Assembly (NCBI GenBank): GCA_030248225.1 | Contig: JASANE010019477.1 | Location: 1-64,000 of the forward strand | Length of the DNA: 64,000 bases | DNA from: Trileptium ribeirensis | Lineage: Eukaryota; Nematoda; Enoplea; Enoplida; Thoracostomopsidae | Direction of reading: 5' to 3' | Shown here: positions 12,486-24,802 of the stretch, one piece after another | Layout of the letters: each line of letters starts with the position of its first letter | How positions within the stretch are numbered: position 1 is the stretch's first letter | The notes under the pieces: model-generated | The model's input: the letters and a program-made list of their open reading frames with translations, nothing else | What the model was told of the DNA's origin: nothing | The model's database searches: none | Translations under genes and position numbers: made by a program

Positions 12486-12744
12486 TGACCCTCAAGGGGT
12501 CACTCAAAATTTCGTAATTCATACATATGCATATCGTAGGCTAAACGATCAATTATTTGGTCACCAAACCTAAAATAGCATGTATACTATATATTATGGC
12601 CAAAAACTGAAAAAAACCAGCGCCACAGAGGTATGTTGGGACACCTGAAAGAAAAATGTATTAATTTTTATACTTACTGACCCCTTAAGGGGTCATGACC
12701 CCTAGGTTCCGAAATGACCCTTGCTACTGACCCCTTAGGGGTCA
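12486..12744. repeat. Cluster of TGACCCC...GGGGTCA palindromes
   Basis: Three near-identical palindromic words lie within 260 bp: TGACCCTCAAGGGGTCA at 12,486-12,502, the perfect 18-mer TGACCCCTTAAGGGGTCA at 12,678-12,695, and TGACCCCTTAGGGGTCA at 12,728-12,744. Half-sites (tgacccct) occur at 12,696 and again near 12,751. C/G-rich low-complexity DNA precedes them at 12,358-12,442. They could be inverted-repeat ends of small elements or a dimeric protein-binding site; function unknown. Confidence 0.6.
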
Positions 12745-13565
12745 TAAATTTTGTGACCCCTATCTGGGAGGGTATAAAATTAGCCCGGAAAGTTTACACT
12801 ACCACCAACTGCAAAAGATTGGACCAAATTTCATGCGCCGTTTGATTTTTCGATTCTTCAGTATCTACAGCGCTTGGCATTAACCACTTAATGTCACCTA
12901 GTGATGCTGACTAAATGGTAAATATTTTATTGGTTCACCAACTATATAGGCTCAACTTCATCGTTAATATCTTTCAAAGGCCAATTCCAAAGTTTAAAAG
13001 TCACACCCATTGTCGCTGCTGATTTTTCTTGTTTACATGCCAATTTTTTCCCAATTGATGCAATTTGCGAAGTTGAATTAAATGGTTTGCGATGTTGGAC
13101 ATTTGAAACGATTGATGTCTTGCTCAAAATTCAGAAGAACAATTAAGCAATGGCATTATCCGGTGCTTATTTGCTACTAAGAACAGACGTTTTGGTCTCG
13201 TGAGCCTTTTGAACAACCCTTTTGGACTTAAACTTATAGGTGAGGTTAACCTTGTGCATAAATTTTGTATAGTTTCACAGAGCCTTTTTTTTTTTATGTC
13301 ATCCTACTTCATTCTCAGTTATTTTTAAAGGAAATTTGGCACTGAATATCTACGAATTAACTATAAAATTGCAAAAGTAACTAGCACAACATTGTATGTT
13401 TTAAAATTGATTTTCTCAATAGACAAGCTTTCTTTCGAAATTTGTGGTGTTAAGGTAAAAACTTGTAAATGTTCATATGTAACAGCCTGAGTTTTTTGGA
13501 GTTTTTATCAGCATTGAAAATACTAGAAAAAGGAGCACATTCTAACTTAGAGGACGACCGGATAC

Positions 13566-13740
13566 CGCTGGATCGTGATTGTGACATCAATCGGTGTGGG
13601 AGGTATTTGAGCCCATGTATTTCGGCGACCTCGCACGGCACCCTCAGCTCATCCCCCGGTATATTTTGGCTTCCCTTCAGCTCAGCTTCCAGGTCATCCC
13701 AGGTGTATTTCTGCACGACTAAAAATGGATCACGTTTTCT
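13566..13740 (-). CDS. Possible coding exon of an unidentified gene
   Basis: On the minus strand a pyrimidine-rich run ending ttcgcag (acceptor AG at 13,741-13,742) is followed by 58 open codons with Asp/Glu-rich, protein-like content: PFLVVQKYTWDDLEAELKG, VPCEVAEIHGLKYLPHRL. A GT donor (gtatcc) sits at 13,565 down to 13,560. The segment is clearly more GC-rich than its AT-rich surroundings, as real exons often are. The frame also stays open past the donor to 13,450. I do not recognise the protein family and no partner exon was found, so this may be an isolated exon, a pseudogene fragment or chance. Confidence 0.3.
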
Positions 13741-13771
13741 CTGCGAAGCAAAAATATACCAATTTTCTTAG

Positions 13772-15480
13772 GACTCAAATAATGTTGAAGCATGTGTGGT
13801 TAACAACAATGTAATTTCCTTTAATCTCTGGGGGTTCCAACGTGCGTTGTTATTGTATATTTACTGTGAATTGACCATTTATGCTGTTTTTAGTGCGTTT
13901 CAGTTGCCCAGTTCGAGCTGGAGAAACAGTATTTACCTCCCAAACAGTTCGGTCTAGGGGCTGCCAGTTCGCTTGCCCAGGTACTTCTGAGGCACTTTAG
14001 GAAAACCAGTATTGGCATTTACATTTCTACGTGGGCACGTTGTGATATTAATTAAAGAACAGTGCAACAGCACCTAGATAACTCATTGGATTGGGCGGGT
14101 AACTTTTGTAACGATGGTTCCAGTTCGATAGCTGATGCGGTCTTGAGTTTGTCAAATATTGCACGACTGTCAAAATGACTCGTGCATGAATGGATTAAAA
14201 TATTAAGAAAAAATTCCCTTAATATTTGGGAGATTTTTATATTGAACATCGAAGACAACTTCATCAAGGAACCATTTACATTCCACGGTTTAGAGAAATA
14301 GTCGTTAATATTATGCAATACAATCTTATTCAGTTCTAAGATTAACAGAGTATACAAGGTATATAACCAATATAATATTTTTAGCAACGATACGGGCCTT
14401 CAATTGGTAAAGTCCCACCTGCACCGACGCCCCAAACGAATTCTATTTGTTTTCTTGACTATTATATTTTCCAGCTATTTATATACAGGTACAATTGTTA
14501 CCTTAGCTGACAGAAAAACATCGGATTGTGGTGCGCGGTTTCAATCTCCAGTTTACATTGTAGTTGGAAATTTGTCAACAGTGGCGCTTCGGGTCAAAGA
14601 AGCAATGCACAGATGCGGAGATGACATTTCACCACAATAGCTAAACATCGTTTCTACTAAAAACAGTACGTTGTCGGATGCTCTGCCAGGCGCAATTTTT
14701 ACAGTGTAATACCGCCTCTTGTGCGAATTATAATTTACGGTAGGTCGTAGTCTGCAAAGATGCAGTAGAGTAGCGTCGCGCCACATTTATCTTTAAGTGT
14801 GCTTCATTTAATACGTATCGGTTTCGCTCCTATTGGTTTAGTGGAACCGCATAATTGATTATTTCTTTCAGTATCTCGCAAAGTCCGGCCAATGCTGGAA
14901 ACATTTTACAGCGGCTCGTTAAAAGTCACATGTAATTTATCACATGTCGAGAATCAGTAACTGAAATGTAATCGATACTTTTCCGCTAATTTGCAAGAAG
15001 CATGTTGGATTATTGGGTTAAAGCGGTTTTACTGGTTTTTGCATGGCCTGCTTTATGTATCTGTTCGTGTGGATTTGCATTGCATTTATTTTTTGCGTAA
15101 AAACGCTATAAATTCATTCTAAATCTTTTGGGGTTTTGAAAGTGCCTACCACTATCTTTCTTCCACTTGGATCTGTGTTCACAAAAAATTGTTTCTATGT
15201 GTTAGTACATTTTGCCAAACGTTGACGTTCCATCTTGGTTTGAAAAAATATATAAATTGTTTCGATCCACAACGATATATCTTATATATAATAGAAACAA
15301 GTCTGAATTTTGTGCACAATGGTTTGGTTTACCTGAAGGTCTTAACAATGCGTGAATGCATTCCTTGGACTATTGACTCCCAGCGTGTTCTATTTTATGG
15401 CGCCCCGGCTGTGTACAACCTTTTCTTTAGTTAGCTTTAATTATTACAGACTTAATAACGTAGCTACGAGCTTGTTCAGG
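13772..15480. other. No gene recognised
   Basis: Intergenic DNA with several short open frames (14,052-14,387 minus; 14,404-14,640 and 15,189-15,434 plus). They show no recognisable domain and no convincing splice context. No repeats with identifiable ends. Confidence 0.5.
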
Positions 15481-15509
15481 CTCTGGGACGTGAAAAAATA
15501 ACACTTTTG

Positions 15510-15815
15510 TCGGGGGCTTAGTAGGCTACCAAGGGGTTCCGGGGCTAAAATCTCATTATTTTAACATTTTTCACTAAAATGCCTATTATATGTCTCCCTC
15601 AAATTTTGATTTCCTTAAAATTTTAAATTTTATAAATTTTGTTTACTCTATATAGCTGATTTGTATCGGGGTTTAGTAGGCTATCAATGGGGCTAAATTC
15701 CCAATTTTTATCTTTTTTAACTAAAATTATATTAATTATATATTTATATTATTATAATTATATGTTTCCCCCAAGTTTTCAAAACCTAAATTTATAAAAT
15801 TTATTTTGTTACTTA
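15510..15815. repeat. Degenerate ~155-bp tandem duplication
   Basis: The unit starting cggggcttagtaggctaccaa (about 15,511) recurs as cggggtttagtaggctatcaa at about 15,667. Both continue through ggggctaaa, ttaac, ctaaaat, atatgt-tccccc-caa-tttt, aaatttataaa and tttgtta-t. Pairing is clear but diverged. No coding capacity. Confidence 0.65.
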
Positions 15816-16939
15816 ATTTGCATAAATTTCACTCAAGAATTATATTAGCTATATGCTGTTAAAATTTTCATTTCTGTTTCTGTTCAGTCTGATCCTGGAT
15901 CTCGCAGAGTTTGCGGTGTATACACGATTCAGGTTTTGAGCATTATTTTGGTTATTATTGGATTTTGGTTTTACAAGGCTACTTAGCTAGTCTTTTATAC
16001 TGTTTAATGGTTGTTTTATATGATACAACAGTCGGTGTTAGAGTTACGGTGTATGAGTATATTTACGGAAAAGATTCGGAACATCGGATTACTTAGTTAT
16101 GACTTCTGATCTAGTGCCAGTATTTATGTACCTGTAAAGAATTACGGGCTTCGGTGACGTGTTGTATTTATTCTTGGATCTCTAGAGAAGCAGCTTATAA
16201 GCGGCCCTTCGGTTACGTGCTTATATTTCAAGGCGTGTATACTCGGGCTTTTATCTGCTACTGCTTGGTAAGGAAACACGTACACTCGGGTTTCCTTTAG
16301 GAAAACGGACGCATACAGTATTGGTTTCTTGTAGTGCAAAAGAATGCGCGGTTTATTGTGTGACTTTTACGGATGAGAGGGAAAGTGGGTCTAAGGTGAA
16401 GGAAATAACTATGGTTGGCAGCACAAATAAGTATCTTTAAACCATTATTATTTTTAATTTGTATATAATACTACTTTCCCAAGAAAAATCGTGGACAAGT
16501 GGCAATAAGACTTAGTAGGAGCGATAGGTCAATAGCAACGTACTAGGTTTAGTAATTGCTTACAAAATTCGGCACTCCTTGGGTTTGGGGGGGGAGGGAA
16601 ATCAGGGAATCGTCGTACAGCGATGATTTTGGTACCATTCGACTCAGCTCGACGAGGCGAGTTCAACGGTACCAAATCTGACCATATTCCAACAACTTTG
16701 AAATTTTTCAAATTTTGCCCTCAGTACTAAGGGGGACCCGGTACGTTGAAAAATCGAGAAAAAAATTTTATGAGCAAAATAGACATAAGTAGCATAGATA
16801 CACGCAGAATGACGAGACAAATTCAACCGTGCCTTATTTAACATGATATTTTCTCTTCACTCTTTAGCTAGTTATGGCTGAAAAACCATTTTCGAACTAC
16901 TGAGCTCCACGAGACGACTTCAACGATATAAAATGTTAC
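15816..16939. other. No gene; short degenerate repeats
   Basis: No gene is recognised. The words agctcgacgaggcgagttcaac (from 16,646) and agctccacgagacgacttcaac (from 16,902) are diverged copies of one motif ~255 bp apart, with a weaker copy near 16,811. The stretch 15,965-16,045 has loose similarity (acttagctag ... tacaacag) to the start of the Gypsy LTR homology at 33,041-33,075. That match is too weak to call a second LTR. Confidence 0.4.
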
Positions 16940-16947
16940 CTGTCAAC

Positions 16948-18126
16948 CAGGGAGTAACCGGAATTCCGGTTCCGGTTCCGGCGAAAATCGTGTTCCGGTT
17001 GCGGGTTCCGGCAAAGGGCAAAAACCATACCGGAACCGGAATTCCGGTTTAAAAATTTTGCTTGAAATTTTCCACATTTTTGCTTCATCTCTGATCCAAA
17101 AATATGTAATATATATTATACAATGATCAAGCTCCCCAACAAAGCAAAAGAAAAGATTAACTAAGCAATTTGCCGTGTGAAACGTAAGTAGGACACATAA
17201 TTTCAGTAGAAATTTTTCATAATACCCTGCAACAGTTTGTTAACAAATCAAAACCAATTCGATGCTTGTAGCAACTATTTTACACATTCAGAAGTCTCCG
17301 GATTACGTTCGAATTAAACCAGTCCAACTGGGTAACAGAGTATGGCTTACATAGAAGTACTTAGCGTATGCTTGGATACTATAAATTGCGCCAAGCGCCA
17401 GCCTGTGCGCTTGTAAACTTTGTAAATCAGGCGAAATTAAAGTGAAGTAACATAATCTACAACGCAGCCAAAAACTGCTTTCTTGGCAATGAACTGGATT
17501 TATTGAAACTGTGCGAGCAGTATAACAGTTTGTCTCATTTATAGCATTATGATTAGAAACTTATCATCATTATCATCTAACTGACGAGCACTGTTTGTCC
17601 AACGCTAGCGTAAACAGTGTGTCTTACCACTGATCAGAAAATTATTTTATGTATTAATTTTTCCTGAATCATATAAACCAATAATTTCAAGTTTCCTACA
17701 GAACAACATCTAACAAACGTATGTGTAGTAAAGGGAGGCGAATAGGGACAGAGCGAAAGCGTTTATTCTTCGCTCTATGCGTTGTAAGCACATTCAATTT
17801 GACGCAGTATACGCAAGGGTGTATAGTAGAAGACATTTTTTGCTCTGGGTGTCCAATAAAACGACATATTGATCGATAAATAAACATTATTAGCTTCCTC
17901 AGTCTCTTTAAAGTTTCAGAACGGAAATAATGTCATGGCAATATATTAAGTTTAATGTAACAGTTATTTTTAATGCATTTTAAGTCGACTATACCTTAAT
18001 TTCTTCCTTCATATCTTTTACTAAATATAAATTTCGAAGACCAGGTTCCGGTTCCGGATCCGGTTTAAATGGACGATCCGGTTGCTGGTTCCGGTTCCGG
18101 TAAATTTCGGTTCCGGTTATTCCCTG
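16948..18126 (-). mobile_element. Non-autonomous hAT-type element (MITE), copy 1
   Basis: A complete 1,179-bp element with terminal inverted repeats: CAGGGAGTAACCGGAA at the left, and the reverse complement CAGGGAATAACCGGAACC at the right. Both ends carry runs of CCGGTTCC/GGAACCGG subterminal words. It is flanked by a perfect 8-bp duplication, CTGTCAAC (16,940-16,947 and 18,127-18,134). The 8-bp duplication with a CAGGG terminus is the hAT superfamily signature. The interior has no transposase ORF, so mobility would need an autonomous relative. It is homologous along its length, in the opposite orientation, to copy 2 at 34,032-35,189. The strand given is arbitrary, relative to copy 2. Confidence 0.9.
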
Positions 18127-18134
18127 CTGTCAAC

Positions 18135-21100
18135 TTTTGGGCAGGCCCAACCTTGTATTTTCCTCCCTCATAGACAATATTTCATAGGTTTTGACCTAAT
18201 TACCAAAATCATACCAATTCCATTCTACTCCCCAGGGGGATATCCATTCTCCTACAGGGGTGGCTCCTATATTTACCTCTGAGGGGGGAAACTATTCAAA
18301 TGTCATATTACACCTCTCAGTTCTTATCCCTTACCCATATATTACCCCTTAAATCGGACTCAAAATCTAGAAATTTACAAATTCCCCCAATTTTACTTAA
18401 ATAACACATCTCTTTTGACTTTATCATTATTTCCTTCCAGAGGGGTGGGTTATAGCCCATAACGGGTACGTTCGTACTTATTTTCACTCGGGTGAACCCA
18501 TTATTTACTCCTATATCAGGATATCTTATTCCTATACCCTAATTCCACACTATATTTTACTTAAAAATCAATATTTTTACTTTTCTACCAAATTTATAAA
18601 TTTCCTAAGATTTTACCGATTGGGATATCACTTTTTCATATTGTTGGACTGGAAACTCCCTAACCCCACTATTATGTTATTTTTATTAACCCTGGGGTCC
18701 CCTTATTTCCACCATTTTCTCCTAAAAGTAAATATACCAATATTTGACTTTTATCAACCTTATATGATAGTGAAACCTGTCAAACTATCCACTGGAGTCT
18801 TACCCACAACCTTACCCTAAAATCCATTTAACTCCTACGGATATCCCTATTTAACGTCTATTTCTATCCCCCAAAACTCATTGAATTTTTCCCAAAAATA
18901 TATATAATATAATAATAATAATACTAAATAAATTTACGTAGCTAATTTTATCTCTGTCGTGTGGGAGTAGCTACTCGTTTGGTATTGTTAAGCGACGTAT
19001 TAGTGTGTTATGCATTATTATGACTACTACACACGCTGCTGGTGTGGACTTTGTTCTGTGTATTATGGTTTTTTCTTTTCTTTTGCGGATGAACGATATG
19101 TATTTTTTTTGGATTTTCTTGTTCTTCTTTTGCCGTTATGTGAGTAAGGTTATTTATCGCAGTTAAAATTTTGTATGCGCATGCGGTACGCGACTATTTT
19201 CCTCACCTACCGATCAAGCAATGCACACGTATATACACACTAGTATCGATGTAGGACACACCCATACAATCGTGTTTTCATGCACAATAAACCCATAGTG
19301 ACTTTGCAGGAGGTTACCTGCATTTCTGGACCCTGCCGAGGTGGCGGGTACGCTAGGCAGAGTAAGCCCTAGCCGGGTATAAGGCAGACCAGAAAAAGGG
19401 CAGCCCATCCTCTAAACGGGAACCTCTGGGTGGGATTGGTCTTTCACCCTTTCCGGCACCTTTTTACCACCCGTTGGACCCCAGGCTGCCACAACATGGG
19501 CTGCTCTATCGTCGAAGGCTGTGACCTTGTAAACATTCTCTAGGGTGGGACCTAGTTGTCGGAACTACGTCTTCGCGCAAGCCTCGTCTAGGGGTTGTCC
19601 AATGCACAGGCCGGGGAAATTTTACGCTTAGGGGGCTTGGCAGTTATGGGCCAACACCCACGTTCTATTTAGGGGAAATCCTGTGTTACTTGTCCCTCAA
19701 CACTAACACATAACATTCTTTAATATTTCAGGGTCACGAACCACACGAACACTTCAGGTAGTACGATTTAAGGTACATGTATCCTTTAATGCATGATCGC
19801 ACTTCATTGTCCTAAAAACGCTTTAAAATATAAAAGTTTATAAAAATCGTTATAGGAAAATTTGTTACGCAATGCGAAACTCACGGTTACCACTGAGTTC
19901 CCAGTATTTGGGAAGCTTGTTATTGTTGTTATACCTGGTGCATAACGCCGGGATTGTGTTAAGTTTTGCTCTATAATCTTGTGTTGTTTTCTAACGGTGT
20001 TACAATATAATCTTTAAACTTTCCAGCTAACTTCGGGTAATAAAATTTCTACTATACGGCTGTGTGTTTTCTGGACGACAGGAGCTGATGGTTTTGTTTT
20101 TTATTTTACTTGTAGTTTACTAGATGTTACTTACAAATGACTGGATGGTGCGGGTCACCAGTACGTGTGCTAGTTTTTGTAAAGTACTCGATGTGGCAGG
20201 GCTACACTATCTCTCTAGTACCTGTTTACTCAGCATTTGGTTGGTAATATTGGATACTTTGTTAACAAAGGCCCTTGTTTTAACTGATCGCGTCTAGCTA
20301 CTTTAGCGTATTTACCTTTCTTTATTTTCAGACGACCTGTAAATATTTATAGCTTTAGCGTTCTGGTGCAATCTTTCGACATTAATATTACGATCTCTAA
20401 AGGTAAAGCACCGGTCTTTATTTTATATATAAATTAGCTGTCCCAGGTAACGGAACTTTCCATCATTTGTCGAACAAGCTAGCAGTGTTACGGGAAGTCC
20501 CCCACAGCTTCAGTCTGTGTCTCAACTCTGGCCGCTTGTCGAGCTGAGACAGAGCTTGGATGCCTTCAGAACTCATATAGTTCAATCCCCCTCTTGTTTA
20601 ACCACCCATGATAAAAATTCTTAGCTCAAATCCTCCAGTTTTACTTGTCAAAACCTATGCTAAAATTTATTCAAATTCTATTCACTACGCACTACAGGAC
20701 GGTTACACGAACTCTTCGCCGTAGTGACATTTTGCATGGACTCTTTGAATATTAGATCCAGAACCTGTGTTCTTGGGCACGTTCTGGTGGACTTTACGCT
20801 TAGGGGTGTACTAGCCTACACATGCGCGGTACCACCACATCAAATCATATAGAAAACCCTTAAATAAATTATCGTTTTAATTCGCCACATGGTAATTCTG
20901 TTTTTTTTTCGTTTTCCTTACAGCTCTAAAACTTTTTCATAACCCATTTTTAACAACGTTTTAAATTCATTCGTTTTCGCAACTTAAACTGTTACAAAAT
21001 TCTGACTTAACGTCATGATTTATTCTTTTCAAAGTTTTATCGATGCACCATGGCTTGTTATTCGAACTTGCCAGGGTACAACTGTTGATGGCACGATTAC

Positions 21101-21698
21101 TCGTATCCGCCAACGTTGGTTAAAATCCTCATATTTAATTTTGAAATTCATTAGTTCCATTTAGGCTTTTCTAGCATAAATTCATTACCCACGGCACGTT
21201 CTTCGAAGCCACCAGGGTACAGTCAAAATTAGCACGGATATGCGATCCTGCTAACCTAGATTTAATTTAACCTTAGCTCTTTACTTTTCTATACCATCAA
21301 TAGTCTAAGTCTGCTTAATTTGTAGGACGTAATTGGTAATCAACTCGAATTGGCTAACCAGCTGTCTACTTTAATTTTTATACGTTCACACGGCCTACTT
21401 AATTTAGTTCTCCTTCAAGTACCAGACATTGACCTAAACCCGATATCCCTGCCCGGGACAATGACATGTCTACCACTTGGAACTCGCGCAACTCTTATTC
21501 AGTGATAAAGGGTATCACCGATCGCTGGTAGACCGGTCCATCCCTTTGGTGGCTCCTACCCCTTATTCTTGGTTTCACTTCTTTCTGGGCAATACTCGAA
21601 CTCGCTCTTTGCTTCCACCCCTTTTCTCTGGCCACCATTGGAGATATCGGTTGCGTTTTGGTAAGAAACGTGCCGCGGAGAAGGCCGATAAACTCAGA
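18135..21698. other. No gene recognised; region left of the Gypsy 5' LTR
   Basis: 18,135-18,910 is pyrimidine-rich on the plus strand and ends in a TA/ATA run. 18,911-21,698 is mixed, with blocks of moderate GC (19,300-19,700; 20,450-20,600; 21,430-21,690). Long coding frames, LTR ends and domains are absent. The pyrimidine-rich then TA-rich order resembles 32,485-32,720 next to the 3' LTR in composition, but I could not align the two. Confidence 0.45.
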
Positions 21699-22884
21699 AG
21701 TACAACAGTTTTTATAGTGGTTTACGTGTTATTATGAGTTCGACGTCTTGGTTCAGTAACTGTGGTATTTTCGTTCTGAGTGGAATCCGACAGATGTTAT
21801 AAGCTAAGATAGGTAACCTAGCTAAGGAGGACGACGTCTAACAAGGGTTAATGAGCAAGTTGTCCTCGAAAGTTTATGCGTTGTAAATAGCGTTGGTGTG
21901 AAATTTCGTTTTGTGCTTTTGGTAAAGTCGGTTTATCGGTTGTATAACAATAATCGTCCATACGCTCTTGCGAGTTCTCCTCGGATTAAGACGAAGGGTC
22001 GATGCGTGAATATATTTAAAACTATCATTGCTGAATTTGATGCATAGTCGCATGTACGCCGTTTTAAACAGCAACTTGGCTTGCCGCTTGCGGAGTCTAG
22101 ACCGAATTAGTTAATGTTCGACGACGTTACAGTGAGACACTGTTATATTAGCGTAGATAAAGCTACATTATCGCCTTAGTCCTCGGAACAGTTCGTGTTA
22201 CTATTATCGCTAACTGAGCTGCACCGCATAGGTCGTTTCGTCGTGTCTACAATGAGCGTATATGCCCGAGTGTTAAATAGCGTCGGCGGATCGTGAATTT
22301 GGTATGTACGTTAACACTGTAGTATCCCGGATAAACTTGGACTGTTTTAAATTTAATTATTTACTTGTTGCTGCATTCACGTATATTACTCGTGGGGTAG
22401 AGATGTGTTGTAAATATACGTTCACGGAGTGCCGTATAATCTAGCCCGGAGTGAAACTCTCTTAGAGAATCATAACCGATTAGTTTATGGTAAACGTCAC
22501 TTTAAAAGTGTTGAGTGTTTGGCGTATGAGTGCCGCCGCGCATACCGTTTCGATATCTTAAGAGGTTGGCACTTTGTAAGTCCGTTAATAAACGTTTATC
22601 ATCGTGGGACTGTCGTATACGTCCAATTCGAAGAGCGTAATAAGGTATAATTGTTAATCGAGCTGCTACTCTAGTAGGGTCCGTTTTCTGGAAAAGGTAA
22701 CACTAGGAAACACAGACTATCACCGTTTTATTGGTACGCCAAACCACGAACTCGCGCGCCCCCGCTACTAGTACATTAATTGGTGGCCTAAACTATATTT
22801 TTTGTGTGTTATAGTAGCGCTGGGGGTCGGAGCGTCGCGGAAGCACAGAGCTACACCGCCGTTGAAAAAGATTAAGCTCCGACA
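21699..22884 (+). repeat. 5' LTR copy (left edge uncertain)
   Basis: About 1,186 bp aligns with 33,066-35,437 once the hAT element there is removed. The right edge is clean: homology ends at ...GACA and is followed at once by TGGTGGCC, the expected LTR-CA/PBS arrangement. The left edge (agtacaacag) lacks the usual TG, and what precedes it differs from what precedes the 3' copy. Either this LTR is 5'-truncated by about 580 bp relative to a 3' LTR that starts at 32,485, or the element has an unusual terminus. It keeps the empty site (GTAATAAG once, 22,636-22,643) of the hAT insertion found in the 3' copy. Confidence 0.85.
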
Positions 22885-22902
22885 TGGTGGCCATGACGAG
22901 GC
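22885..22902 (+). promoter_or_regulatory. Candidate primer binding site
   Basis: TGGTGGCCATGACGAGG begins directly after the terminal CA of the 5' LTR, where a minus-strand primer site belongs. TGG pairs with the CCA tail of a tRNA. I cannot match the rest to a particular tRNA from memory, so the identity of the primer is open. Confidence 0.5.
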
Positions 22903-23071
22903 CAATTCCAATCCTGATCTTGTGAAGATCCTGTTGGTACGTCTGCCAGATTGGTTTGGGGTTAGTGGTGATATTTGATTTGCTGACATTTCTTAGTATT
23001 AACTCTTGCGCGTTACAGCACGGATTTGTGAGTGTCCGTGATTGGTGAATAGTGTTTTGTATTATTACGCC

Positions 23072-24763
23072 ATGGATGACACAGCCGCCTTGTTGCCTCC
23101 AGATGATACAACCCAATGGTCTATTGGAATCGACTCTACGAGTACGCCTTTACCGACTGCTACTGACGGTGGCACTACTTCTATGGGTGACGCTACGTTG
23201 ACTCCGATGGAAGCGACCTTGCGTCGACTGGAGGTAAGCTTGTATGATTCTAATCGTAAATACGATGAAATAACAGACCTGGTATGTGGTACAGTCGAGC
23301 GAGAACGCAAACTCCAAAGTTTAATAACACGTCAGACCGATGATTTGAACGAACAGATGAGTGAAATACGGGGTAATCTTAATCAATTGCGAGATCTGAT
23401 AGGTATGGATCCTGTATTGACTCCAACCTCTGATATGCTACTGTTGTAGATGCTGCTGCTAGGCCAAAAGTACGTTTATGTGTCCCGTCTACTTTTCCAG
23501 TAACAGACCCAGTTAGGGCTGGACCACCTCAGTCGGTGGCGCCATTGCCAACTGTTCAGGTTTCATCTTATGACATCCCATCAGATATGTGATATGTGTA
23601 TACTAGAGTTCCGTCAGTTCCGGTTGCAGTGTCCTCATGTGTGCCTGTATCTACATCGATCAACTCTCTTCCAACATTAACGAATGTAGTTTCGGTCGTT
23701 ACTAGTATTGTAGCAGCTACAGGTACTGTGTACACGAACGGCTGCTCCTGTGGCTGCGCTCGCGCCTGTTGCTGCGGCTGCCCCTGTTATGCCGTCTATT
23801 GTAGTTAACGTACCGCCTCCGAAAGAGCCTGTAAATATTGAAAGATACGATGGCACATCTGATTTTACGACGTATTTTCGTAGGCTAGAAACTGAGTTCG
23901 AATTGGCAGGTGTAGACAAGTCAAGCGATAAATTCCGTGCCCTGCGTAAGAAATTAACGGATGCCGCTCGAAATTTTATTGAATTGTTGATGACGGGTTC
24001 AGAGGCACCGACGACATATGAAGCGTTAGTTTATCAGTTGCTTAAACGATTTGCAGAAAGTCGGGCATTCGTGGATGAAGTACAGTGATTCCAACAGATG
24101 TATCAAAAGAGTTCCGTTGCAGATTTTGCTGATGAGTTGCAGTGGCATAAGCGGATCGTTCCGTTGAAACTTGGTGATCAGAATGCCGCTAATTTATTGC
24201 GCAATACATTTTTGCGAGGTATGTGACGTGGGTTACGTTCACGTTTGATCCATGGCGACCAATGGTCTTTTGATGAATTGAAACGTCGAGCGGTAAACGT
24301 GGAACGTACAGAAAAATTATTGTCTGGAACCGACGATGATGGGATTTCGTCGCGACAGACCAATAGGTTTCAACGATCTTGGAAACCAAGTCCAAGGGCC
24401 AATGATAATAATGGTGTATCACCACGAAGGAACGATGGTCGACAGGCTCCAACGCGTTCGAATGACGGAAATCGGAGTAATGACGTGAGAAATACCCGAG
24501 TTGTAGAGAGAACTTCTGCGTCCTCAATTGTGTGTTATGACTGTGGTGCCACAGGGCATGTTCGTTCGCGATGTCCATATCGTGACGCACGCCTTAGTCA
24601 GCAGGAACGTGGTGGGGCGAGAGAAGTTGCTTCTCGCTGGTCCCCGGCTCAACCTTCACCGAATGCCACCGAATCCAGAGTGTCGTGGAAATGTTTTCTG
24701 TGTGGTCATCCTGGTCATTTTGCTCGGGGTTGTCGTCAGCGATCCGTAAACGTGGAGAGATAA
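23072..24763 (+). pseudogene. gag: Gypsy gag (nucleocapsid with two CCHC knuckles), broken
   Basis: The likely start is the ATG at 23,072 (MDDTAALLPP). An N-terminal region with a coiled-coil-like stretch (~residues 55-115) is followed by a Pro/Ala-rich linker, then a retrotransposon-gag-like capsid segment (YDGTSDFTTYFRRLETEFEL near 23,842) and a basic nucleocapsid. Two zinc knuckles of C-x2-C-x4-H-x4-C form lie at 24,533-24,575 (CYDCGATGHVRSRC) and 24,692-24,733 (CFLCGHPGHFARGC). Breaks: frame changes between ~23,440 and 23,750, in-frame TGA at 24,086 and at 24,224, and TAA at 24,761. Gag would form the particle and package element RNA; this copy cannot. Confidence 0.85.
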
Positions 24764-24802
24764 TTAACTGGTGATAACCAACGTCGTCCGGAATCCAAAG
24801 GA

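Noticed and set aside
15965..16045. A second Gypsy LTR copy
   Set aside because: Only short words (acttagctag, tacaacag) match the LTR region; no continuous alignment or terminal CA/PBS.
18135..18910. Missing start of the 5' LTR
   Set aside because: Composition resembles 32,485-32,720 but I could not align the two, and 2.8 kb of other sequence separates it from the LTR homology.
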